Assembly: GCA_015143295.1 (NCBI GenBank) | Contig: CM026565.1 | Span: 12,026,041 to 12,090,040 of the forward strand | Length of the DNA: 64,000 nucleotides | Direction: 5' to 3' | DNA from: Tetracentron sinense | Lineage: Eukaryota; Streptophyta; Magnoliopsida; Trochodendrales; Trochodendraceae | Part shown: positions 1 to 9,948 of the stretch, one piece after another | Position numbering within the stretch: position 1 is the first letter of the stretch | How the letters are laid out: each line of letters opens with the position of its first letter | Made by a program: the position numbers and the translations under genes | Notes under the pieces: model-generated | Databases searched by the model: none | The model's input: only the letters and a program-made list of their open reading frames with translations | Told to the model about the DNA's origin: nothing

Positions 1-2531
1 CAAAGATAGATCTTCGATCGGGTTATCACCAGTTGAAGATTAAGGCGGAAGATGTTCCCAAAACTGCTTTCAGGACTCGATATGGAGACTACGAGTTCTT
101 GGTGATGCCTTTTGGACTCACGAACGCGTCGGCAGCCTTTATGGATTTGATGAACCGGGTGTTCCGGCCATATCTTGATAGGTGTGTGATTGTATTTGTT
201 GATGACATTTTGGTCTATTCCCAGACAAGGGAAGATCACACACGCGACCTACGCCTTGCTTTGGAAATGCTAAGAGAGCACAAGCTATACGCCAAACTTA
301 GCAAGTGTGAGTTTTGGTTGGAAGAGGTGGCATTCCTAGGCCACGTTGTTTCTGCAGAAGGTATCTCGGTAGATCCGAAGAAGATCGAAGCAGTTATGAG
401 TTGGGCGAAGCCTAAGAGTGTTACGGAGATACGCAGCTTCCTTGGGTTGGCAGGCTACTACAGGAGATTCGTAGAGGGTTTCTCTAGCCTTGCAGCACCG
501 CTTACTTACCTGACAAGGAAGAATGCGAAGTTTGTATGGAGCGACAAGTGTGAGATCAGTTTCACGGAACTGAAGAAGAGGTTGACTACAGCTCCTGTCC
601 TTACAGTGCCATCCGGACCTCTTGGGTATGAGGTGTACAGTGATGCCTCACACGTTGGACTTGGATGTGTGCTTATGCAACACAAGAAAGTCATTGCCTA
701 TGCATCGAGGCAATTGAAGGAGCATGAGAAGAATTACCCCATGCACGACTTAGAGCTTGCCGCAGTCGTGTTTGCACTCAAGATCTGGTGACATTACTTA
801 TACGGGGTGGAATTCTATGTGTATACGGACCACAAGAGCCTCAAGTACCTCTTTTTCCAAAAGGAATTGAATCTAAGGCAACGGCGTTGGATGGAATTTT
901 TGAAAGACTATGATTGTACCATTCAATACCACCCGGGTAAAGCAAATGTAGTGGCTGATGCTTTGAGTAGAAGACCTCCGGGGTTATTAGCATGCATGTT
1001 AGTGCAGGAATGGAAGCTACTTGAAGACTTGGCAAATCTGGACATTAGTGTGAATGGCTCTGTTCGTAGTCCTATCTTGGTAAATGTCACGGTTCGGCCA
1101 TACATTATAGATTTGATCCAAGAATACCAAGCCACGGATGCTGAATTGTTGGCTTATCGGGACAAGGAAGTTGCTAAGGGTAGTGAGGACTTCTCTCTCA
1201 CTAGTCGGGGTGCTATCACATTCAAGGGAAGGCTGTGCGTCCCAGCCAATGCAGATCTTCGAAGAGAGATTTTGGATGAAGCACACCGTTCGAAGTACAC
1301 AGTGCATCCAGGGGGTACAAAGATGTACCGAAACCTCAAGAGTCACTTTTGGTGGCGGAATATGAAGAGGGAGGTTGCGGAATATGTAGCACGGTGCTTG
1401 GTGTGTCAACAGGTAAAAGCAGAACACATGCGGCCCGCAGGTCTATTACAGTCCCTTCAGATTCCCGAGTGGAAATGGGAGAACATATCCATGGATTTCA
1501 TAGTTGGCTTGCCAAAGACGGCAAGGGGCTCAGATGCGATATGGGTAGTAGTGGATCGTTTGACGAAGTCCGCTCACTTCTTACCTTACCGAACTACTTT
1601 CAACTCTAGTCAGTTAGCCGCTTTGTACATCAAGGAAGTGGTGAGGTTGCTCGGAGTGCCCGTTAGTATTGTGTCAGATCGGGATCCAAGATTCACATCA
1701 CGATTCTGGAAAAGCTTCCAGGAGGCTATGGGTTCCCGACTTGATTTCAGCACCGCTTTTCATCCACAAACGGATGGACAAACCGAGAGAGTGAACCAAG
1801 TCATTGAAGACATGCTTCGGGCTTGTATGTTGGATTTCAGAGGCAGTTGGGAAGAGCACTTGCCTTTGGTTGAATTCGCCTATAATAACAGCTATCAGGC
1901 GAGTATCCAAATAGCACCATTTGAGGCCTTGTATGGGCGAAGTTGTAGGTCTCCTCTCTATTGGGATGAGGTAGGAGAAAGGAAAGTACTTGGTCCGGAG
2001 TTGATTGAGCAAACTGCAGGCACAGTTAAGATCATTCGGGATCGATTGAAAGCCGCTCACGATCGCCAGAAAAGTTATGCGGACACGCGCCGTAGGGACT
2101 TGGAATTTCAAGTAGGGGATCAAGTTTTTGTGAAAGTATCTCCTAGCAAAGGGATCATGAGATTTGGAAAGCGAGGCAAGCTCAGTCCTCGGTATGTTGG
2201 GCCTTTTGAGATTATCACACGAGTTGGTGAGGTTGCTTACAGGGTAGCTCTCCCACCTCACATGGCCGCAGTTCACAACGTCTTCTATGTGTCTATGCTT
2301 CGGAAGTACATTGTGGATCCTTCGCATGTCATAGACTTGGAACCGTTGGAGATTCGAGAGGACCTCACCTTGATTGAAAAGCCGGTTCAGATTTTGGATC
2401 GAAGAGATCAGGTGCTTCGCAACAAGACAATCTCTTTGGTTCTTGTGCAATGGCAACACCATGCTCGGGAAGAAGCTACATGGGAGCGTGAAGCCGAAGT
2501 CAAAGCAAAGTACCCAGAATTAATTGAATGA
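1..2531 (+). pseudogene. pol: pol region of the Tekay-like element (RT, RNase H, integrase, chromodomain)
   Basis: In order: the reverse-transcriptase fingers and palm with the gypsy signature FVDDILVYS near 200-230; the connection motif [13 protein letters not shown] near 435-475; RNase H with [13 protein letters not shown] near 630-680 and [11 protein letters not shown] near 820-855; the integrase HHCC zinc finger (HPGG ... CLVCQQVK) near 1300-1420; the integrase core (MDFIVGLPK, then D and E residues) from about 1490 to 1800; and a C-terminal chromodomain-like stretch (ETTW-like EEATWERE near 2465-2495). Together these would reverse-transcribe element RNA and integrate the cDNA, the chromodomain steering insertion to marked chromatin. 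Treated as a fossil. ORFs on the opposite strand here are shadows. Confidence 0.93.
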
Positions 2532-2631
2532 GTTTTTGTATAAGTTTGTATATGACTTGTAATTTTCTTTTTGGTTTGTAATGCAAGTAGCGTCTAAATT
2601 TCGAGGACGAAATTTTTGTAAGGGGGGGGGA

Positions 2632-5160
2632 TGTAGAGCCCCGGACCTTTTCACATTTAATGCATGACACTTTCGTTGCCATTTTTGCCTTTAAAGAGGT
2701 ATAATTAATAAATAAGGAAGAAATTGGAAATTCCTAAACGTAAGAAATGTTCCTTTTCGAAGTACGAACCCAACGCAAGTTGAATCGTCAAAATCGGACG
2801 AACGAGTCAAAAGATATGGCCAAAACAGTTTGGACCTGCAGGCAATCGTAGCTCGTAAGGCACTAAGGACATAGCTCGGAAGGCACTAAGGACGTAGCTC
2901 TAGCTCTGATAACGTATACGTTGTGCATCCGTTGTGCAACAGACAACGTGTACGTTGTACAGCTCACGACGGGCACGTTGTACATAAGACAACGGACAAC
3001 GAGATCAGCATTATGCACAACACAACGTGACAACGTGTTCGGCACTATTTACAGCACAACGTGTTTGGCACTATTCACAGCACAACGAGTTCAGCACTAT
3101 TCACAGCACAACGTGTTCGGCACTATTCACAGCACAACGTGTTCGACACTATTCACAGCACAACGTGTTTGGCACTATTCATAGCACAACGTGTTTGGCA
3201 CTATTCACAGCTCAACGTGTTCGGCACTCTTGTTTTTGCAGAAATTTCAGTAAGGGTATTATGGTCTTTTGGTCGGTTCACTCTTACCTTAAGAGTTTAA
3301 CCCGAGCCTTTAGGGCTCATTCTCAACACTTAGAGGATTTGGGGGCTTAGAAGAGAGGAGAAAGGGTTTCCTAAGCTAGGGTTTTGCTTTTGGAGAAGAA
3401 TCAAAGGGGTTTTGAGACCCTAGATCACTTCAAGTCTGGTTTTTCTCCAAGATCACGGCTCAAGCACTCGTGGAGAGCGTTCCCCAAGCTAGGGCAGCAC
3501 CTCACGGTCATTTTTGGAAGGGGTTTCTTCCTCATTTCTTCAAGGTCAGTACTTCTTACTACCCTCCTAGTTATAGCTTCCCTTTTTCCTTTGTTTCTCC
3601 TTGTTTTCCTTCATTTATATGTGTTATGAGATTGGTGGTATGAATGGTGAATGGAGATGGATGTTGGCGAATGGATGCCGTGTGGATGATGTGATAAACG
3701 AATGGGAAAGGGCATTGTACCAATAATGAACATACAAGTGTGATGTGAGCATAACCCACCTAGAAAAGCATGATCTAAGTTTAAGTGAATAATGAACACA
3801 CCCCATGTTTGATGAAATGCCAAGGTGAACAAAATAAATGATAAATTAAGGGAACCCATGCTTAATTGCTCTTGAAATTTGTTAGGGTTCATGATAGTGT
3901 GTTTCTTACATTTCTTAAAATGCGTAGATTATTACTCACTTAAATTGTTATATGCTATACTTTGTGAATTACCCCAAATTGCCATATTTAATTCCAAATG
4001 CAAGTATGCACACGATCTCACGAGCACGCATGAAATGACGTGATTTACCGATGTTTTAAGTATGGGACGTAGAGGTGGGGCATATCCTAAGATATGTTTC
4101 ACTTTGCTTTTGACAAGGGCAAGACAATCATGCATTTCATAGGGAAAGGTCTCCCATCCCCTCGCATGACATGCATAGCATCGCATGACACGCATGAGCA
4201 TAGCATGGCATGACACGCATAGCATAGCATCACATGACACGCATAACTCTGCATGGCATTATACGCATGGATGCTAGTTGCAACAGGCTATGAACGGCAA
4301 CTAGGCATTCACATTCCGCATGGATGCTAGTTGCGACGGGCTATGAACAGCAACTAGGCATACCCATCTGCATATAGGGTACTAGTTGCGACGGACTATG
4401 AACGGCAACTAGGCATGTGAACATGTTTAAATTATGAACAAGCAAGCATGATACTCGCATGACACGCATGATGCAAGCATGACAAGCATGACACGGTTAA
4501 CAAGTTCCCAATCACGCAAAGGGTATTTCAAGTCAAGTCAAGTGTACGATGGTTTCCAGGGTTTTATCAGTTTTTCTGAATGCAAGCATGAATATAAATT
4601 GCTTTACTTCCTTGCATGATATAAATCGTTCCTGTTCTATATATGAAATTTGTTTCCTACTTTATTTATGCTATCTGTATACTATGACTGTTGGTTAGTA
4701 TTTAGTACCCGCTGAGTATTCCATGCTCAGCCGTACTTCTTATGTCGGCAGGTTCTGAGGGAGCTGCTGCTCCATTTGATGTTTGTGCTCCTGGTCCATG
4801 GGTGGAGGAGGAGTACGTCGAGGAGACTTTGGAGGAACCTCCCGTAGAGGGTTATCAGTAGGTGGTGTTAGATTCTGAGTGGATTAGCTGTGGGTGAGCA
4901 TGAGTGATTATATCCATGTATTTTGGCGGGCATGTCCGCACTTTCTTTGTTTTGATTTCTTTGTATTAAACTTGGACCGTGTGTATATACTTAGAGGTTG
5001 TTAGACTTTCGCTGTGTTTTATAGTTATGTTTCCGCTGTCATCCTCTATTGTATATGCTCTGTGGATGTTTGCAGGTTGGTTTGTCAAGCAAGTCATGTA
5101 AGCCATGATTAGTCGTCCAAAGTTCACTCTAACTCTTAGGGTGGGTTTTGGGTCGCGACA
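2632..5160 (+). repeat. LTR A: 3' LTR of the Tekay-like element
   Basis: It starts TGTAGAGCCCC directly after the polypurine tract and ends GGTCGCGACA. It contains, in order: the shared upstream box around GAGTCAAAAG (2800-2830); a palindrome and tandem-repeat cluster based on CAACGTGTTCG (2915-3235); a leader; an array of about 60-bp units with the stem CTAGTTGC/GCAACTAG (4255-4420); and the two-hairpin motif (4712-4753). No clear TATA box is visible. Its right flank after the cluster closely matches LTR F, although the clusters themselves differ. Confidence 0.93.
3030..3230 (+). repeat. 26-bp tandem repeat in LTR A
   Basis: About eight head-to-tail units of roughly 26 bp, each with CAACGTGTTYGGCACTATTC and a short tail, vary at a few positions. 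They follow palindromes of the form AACGTATACGTT at 2910-3005. The ORFs predicted across it on both strands are repeat translations, not genes. Confidence 0.9.
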
Positions 5161-6324
5161 TGACGGCCATAGGCTCGATAGGGGTGCCCCGTTCCCCAGA
5201 ACCTGTTGCGACCGAGGCCGAGGTCGCGGCAGCAACTTCCCGTTCTCGAGCCCTCTGGTCAAGCTCCCTTCTCGTCGCGCCTTCTTGATCTTTAATTTTT
5301 TGAGGGCTTCATCCCTCTCCCTCTTCTCCGTTCTCTTGTCCGTCTCGAAAGGACGTGAAGGACGGGTAACCTTTGGAACACAGGGGGCTCGGTGCAACGT
5401 GGGTAGTTGGTCTGCCGTGTCTTCTTCTTCGTCGTCGGCAAGGGAGACTGCTGACTCACGTGGTCTTTGAGCCGGATTGATGTTCGAGGGTCCTGCCTCT
5501 GCAGTGGACTCTAGCCCTGGTACAGGGATCTGCTTCCAAGTAGCGTACTCGTCCCCTTTTTCAGCACGTATTCTCTGTAGCGCTAACTCTTCTTCCGCTG
5601 AGAGATCGGAGAAGCGGGGTTTGGAGATATCTGCGAATAAAATGAAGTTTTGTCATCAGAACAACAGGAACACATGGTCTGGAAGGACAACGGAATTATG
5701 TAGTGAATAAGAAACATTATTACAACAAACCTGAAACAAACTCATGTGGTACAGGACGGGCGATCTCAGTCCTCCAGGCACCCGAGACTATGAAAGGTAA
5801 TTCCTTCCAACCCCGTTTTACATCAGGGAGGTGTGTAATGATGTCAGAAACCCCGGGTTTCTGACTCCAGGTAAAGTACGTGTTTTCTCCGTCCTCAGGA
5901 GACCCCCGACATTTCACAACATGGCAGAAGTGAAAGACATGTCTTGCCTCTACATTGTATCCGTCTCTGTTGAACTTGGTCATCAGAGACATGTATTTGT
6001 AAAATTTGGGGGCATTTGACCCGGGGCAACCTCGAGGATGGCGAGGACAGAATCCGCGACGGGGGAGAGTGGAAACCGTAGTCCAGCTTCAAACTGGGCG
6101 ACGTAGACCAGGGTGCAGGAAGATCGGTGGTCAGGGTGCACGTCTTCTTCCTCAAAATGAAGATGAACATGAGGGATTTGATACCGGGTTCGGTAATGGT
6201 CAAGGGCATACCTAATGACTCTTTTAGATTTGGGTTTGGAGGCAGTGGTAGCGACACCGTGAGGGGCGCTGCTGGAACAACTAACCTCATCAGCACTATC
6301 GACCCTAACAATCGAGGTAGACAT
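5161..6324 (-). pseudogene. Antisense accessory ORF of a Tat-like gypsy element (putative gypsy-type transposon domain)
   Basis: Reading on the minus strand from 6324, the translation has YRTRYQIPHVHLHF, then AGLRFPLSPVAD and APGQMPPN, then GWKELPFIVSG. This layout matches my memory of the Pfam 'putative gypsy type transposon' family (PF04195). A GT-AG interval of about 100 bp near 5631-5730 looks like a small intron, and a basic, charged tail follows toward 5161, where the Tekay-like element cuts it off. Tat/Ogre-lineage elements are known to carry extra ORFs, some antisense, between pol and the 3' LTR, which fits the plus-oriented LTR downstream. It looks broken, with about one or two breaks. 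A host gene carrying this domain is the alternative. Confidence 0.6.
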
Positions 6325-6719
6325 GATGACAAGAGGGAAGTCGGTAAAGGGGAGGAAAACACGAAGAACAGAGGGAAAACCCAGAAAAGAAGATAAAAGC
6401 TAAGAAAGTGAAGCCGTAAAAATGCGTAGACAAATCCGAAAGAACCCAAATAGAAAAGAGCTGAATGCAAAATAAGAAAGAAGAGTCTTACCAAATGCAA
6501 TGCTGAACTAAGAAGGCAAGGAAGGTAAGGGGGCGACAAACTGTAAATCGTCGGTGAGAGGAAATTTTAGCAGAATAACAGTGCAGATAATTAGGTGAAG
6601 AAGACGATGGTCTGTGCCTCTTGATTTTATAGATGGTCTCTGAGTTTGCAAGACGAAGTTGGCCCAGTCGCCACCGTACGCGTGACCAAATGCGGGGGGA
6701 AAGATAGTCCATTTCTCGA

Positions 6720-7930
6720 TTTCAAAAATGTGTGTCAGAATAATCTTTCCGCAGGACGAAGTTGACCTTCATTGTCACCCTACATGAAAGCTTTGACAGG
6801 GGCACAATTTTCTTTCCATCACAGTATAGCCGCCTAAGGAAATGAAGCGTTCCAAATTTCGAAGAAGTGATGATGATAGTGTCTAGTATTAATGAGGAGA
6901 CGTGACGTTTCTGTACACATGATGTAGATGACGCGACTCTGAACATTCGTGTGCCGCATGCGCAACGTTACCTTATACGCAAGTGACAGGTCTCACATTC
7001 CTTGGCCGCCGGGGTATTTATAACGCTTTGAACGTTGTTCAAAACTTCATAAAGGGGCAATTTGTAAGGGATAATTTTCGTAAAACAACAAACTCAGTGA
7101 CAACGAGCATGCTTCTAGTGTCACGACATTGAATGAGGGACTCGTAATCCTTTGGAGTTTATTTGTGTTGTTCTCTCAATAACGTGTTCGTTGTCGAAAA
7201 GACAACGGGACCGTTGTCGAAAAGACAACGAGAACGTTGTCTGAAGGACAACGGGGCGTTGTTCTCTCAACGTGTTCGTTGTCTAAAAGACAACGGGACC
7301 GTTGTTGAAAGAACAACGAGCCCGTTACCTATTAGATAACGAACCCTAGTGACGGAAACAACGGTCTCGTCAAGTTATGATAACGGACCCGTATTTCTGT
7401 CAATAACGAAACTAATCAGCAGGATCCTGTAATCGAGAAGTAATCATTCCTTTCTGAGGGTAGATGAAAAGCACTGAGTTAGCATTTAATGCCAGTCATT
7501 TCAACCGAGTTCCTACCCCTTACCTGCTCTGCACTGCGTGCTGATACGCATGCAGTACGTACAGCTCAAAATCTATCCAACATGTTTCGTGATGAGTAGG
7601 AGGCAGAGAACACAGGCATGTATGGCCATGAGTGATCGCCTATGGCCAGGAGGAAGGGACCTATAAATACTCTTAGAAACAGTGTGTGAAAGGAAGAGGA
7701 AAAAAAGGGAAAAAAGGAAAAACGAACTAAAACTGATCAACTCCTAATACTCATCTTCTTTACTGTTCTTCATCTCCTTCACATACTGACTTTGGCATCG
7801 GAGTACAGGTTGGGGTGCACACCCTCCTCGTCATCTTCATCAACAGTTGGGGTCTTACTATCTTCCTTCGATCGATGATCCATATTGCAAAGCATCTACT
7901 GATACGTGTACTCTCCAGAAAATTCCCACA
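6720..7930 (+). repeat. Probable Tat-like LTR (boundaries approximate)
   Basis: It has a TATA box (CTATAAATAC at 7661), a following R-like region with GACTTTGGCATCGGAG near 7785-7805 and GGGGTGCACACC after it, which I recall as typical of Tat-type gypsy LTRs. Upstream of the TATA, 7165-7400 holds a palindrome cluster (AACGTGTTCGTT, CAACGGGACCGTTG and variants). The start is uncertain and the end is near CCCACACA. No target duplication was found. It probably pairs with the antisense ORF to its left. Confidence 0.5.
7165..7400 (+). repeat. Palindrome cluster of AACG...CGTT type
   Basis: About eight imperfect palindromes built as GACAACGnnnnCGTTGTC are separated by short AAAAG-like spacers. The core matches the cluster of LTR A (CAACGTGTTCG), although the host LTRs are otherwise unlike. 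Confidence 0.85.
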
Positions 7931-7932
7931 CA

Positions 7933-8692
7933 GTTTCCTTATGAGATAAGGATAAGATTAGTTAGTTACTAATTAAAGATTCTCTATTTAATAGGGATTG
8001 CATTAGTTTGTTACTAAAGATTCCCTATTAAGATAAGGATAAGATTAGTTTGTTACTAATGAATAAAGTTAGTTTATTTCTATGATAAATCATAATTAAT
8101 TTGGAATTATCATTAAGGAATCTTTTAAGAGAATTCTACTTTGATTAGGATAAAGGAGAAGAGTCTTGGATTGCAAGTAAGCAATCCAAGAAATCTATAT
8201 ATATGGGTTGGACGTCTTCCCCTTGGACATATTCTATCTCCAACGTTTTCTCCCTCCTTCTCATATAGCTCACACCCCCTTCACCCTCTTGTGTGATAGT
8301 TGCTAGGTCATCTTTCTCATTCTTTACTGTTGGTTCTAGTTTTGATCTTGGCAAAAGTAGAACCAATCTTGTTAATCAAGAAAGGATCTTGAGTTTAAGA
8401 AAAGAACAAAAGATCATAAAGCTTGAATTGGAAGAGCCATTAACTTCCATTAGAGGAATGCTTTAAAGGAAAATGAAGGCTCATGTGAATCGCGAAGGAG
8501 ACTTTACACTTCCGAACTTTTGCAGGTAACGTTTTATAACGTGGATTTGACTTATCAATATCAAAGTCGCAAAGGTGATTGTTATTTTATCATTCATTGA
8601 ATAAAATCAATTAGAATCTTAATCAGATCTTGAGATTCAATGTATGCCTCCTAAGAACTGTTTTTCTAAAATTAAAAATAGGCATACTTTTA
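7933..8692 (+). repeat. Copia LTR fragment, plus orientation (K family)
   Basis: It is the reverse complement, with many mismatches, of the LTR segments at 26497-27193 and 60385-60983: AATTAGTTACTAAT-rich start, pyrimidine-rich leader, a gene-like AATGGAAGCTAATGG tract and an end in AGGCATACTTTTA. Only the 3' part of an LTR of about 1.85 kb is present and the left part is missing. No coding part follows, so it is a fragment or part of a degraded solo LTR. Confidence 0.7.
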
Positions 8693-9257
8693 GATGTTTC
8701 TATATTTCACGAAACTTCATTAGGAGGTAATGTAATTTTAGAAACAAGCGGGGAAGTCACAGGTTAGTGTAATTTACCTGCCAAAAAAAAATACAATGAA
8801 TTCAAAGATTGGATGGTGACTTTTTGACATAGAACTCTCTGAGGCGGGAGAGACTCATCAAATCAGAGAGTGCTAGCCCAGGATTAACTAAGTCCAATTT
8901 TTTTCAAAGATACTTAGTGGGTGAAACATGTGATATTGCTACCCTACAACTTGAGATGGTTTGACACTTGTTGTCACTTCCTTACGCCTTTGGAAGACTC
9001 CAACTGGATAGCATTTCTACATTAAATAATGGACCCACCATCCCTTTCCATATTGGATTCAAGCATTGCCATATCAGTAAAAAGGACAGTACTTAATTAC
9101 ACAGCTCCTTTATTATAAGAAACATTATTCCCATGCCTAAAGCACGAAAGCCTATACATGCAGAACATTTCCAATTAAGACTTGTTTTTTTTTTAAGACA
9201 TACGGACAGGCTCAGCCTCTTGAGAGAAATAATTTTTAAAAAAAGCTGATGGGAAAA
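8693..9257. other. Intergenic stretch downstream of the PIRL gene
   Basis: This is AT-rich sequence between the copia LTR fragment and the PIRL stop codon. On the minus strand it should hold the 3' UTR and poly(A) signal. AATAATTTTT-type sequences near 9228-9240 are the only weak candidates. I see no other gene. Confidence 0.5.
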
Positions 9258-9948
9258 TTACCTAGAAAAGAAATTCCGGGGAGAGAAAAGGCGACGAGGG
9301 GAAAACATGCCCATATACCTGGGTGAAGCAAGACCGTCGATGGAGCGGTAATCAGACATGATAAACCCTTCCCTCTCCTCAATATTGGGCCCAGTAGTGA
9401 TGATCACCGGGCCATTGAACGTCCCGCATCTCACCAGCTTCCCGAACCACGACTTCTTCACGGTGGGTGATCCGCCATGACCGATACTCATCTTCTCGCT
9501 TAGATATTCCTTCACAGCATCCAAGCTTTGCTCCACAATATCCATGGGAGGTGAAACCAGTGGGTTTCCTTCGACGCTGAGCTTCTGGAGGTTCTTGAGA
9601 CATGCAATGGAGTCGGGCAAGACCGTAATCATGTTGTAGCTCACGTCCAGTTGCACCAGGGACATGAGGAGGCCTATGGAGTATGGCAGGGTTTCAAGGT
9701 ATTGGAAGTTTTGGCTAATGTTGAGGGCCTCCAGGTTTATGAGGTTCTCTAGGCCTTCAGGGAGGGACCTGAGACAGTTAAGGCGTGCGTCTAATATTCG
9801 GAGGGAGCTCATGTGCGAGGTTGAGTATGGGAGAAAAGCAAGTTTGTTGCAGTTCACTGACAGCTTTTTTAGGTTCACCCACTCGAAACCAATGGTGTCT
9901 GGTAGCTTGGTCAACTTGTTAAAGTTAGCATTCAGTTCTTCTAGGGAC
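9258..9948 (-). CDS. PIRL: PIRL exon 3 (residues 123-352)
   Basis: It begins after an ATTGACAG acceptor, completes the split Arg codon and continues [12 protein letters not shown]. It carries about six LRRs and the C-terminal tail. The reading frame is open to TAA at 9258. The overlapping plus-strand ORF at 9664-10026 is a shadow. Confidence 0.93.

Larger units (their letters stand above)
1..5160 (+). mobile_element. Ty3/gypsy Tekay-like chromovirus, 3' part
   Basis: The visible part is reverse transcriptase, RNase H, integrase and chromodomain, then a polypurine tract (2615-2631, ending in a run of G) and the 3' LTR (2632-5160). The 5' half lies outside the window, so the left target duplication cannot be checked. 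The LTR has the TG...CA ends usual for these elements. The element inserted into older Tat-like sequence that resumes at 5161. It looks broken, with about one break in the visible coding part. Lineage rests on the integrase C-terminal chromodomain and LTR style. Age cannot be set from one LTR. Confidence 0.93.

Noticed and set aside
841-2462. Long minus-strand ORFs opposite the gypsy pol region
   Set aside because: Shadows of the coding strand; no recognisable domain.
3030-3230. CRISPR-like repeat array
   Set aside because: Units are head-to-tail without unique spacers, inside a plant LTR.
2921-3350. Three overlapping ORFs with repeated STTC/AQRV-type residues
   Set aside because: They are translations of the 26-bp tandem repeat in all frames; no start context or domain.
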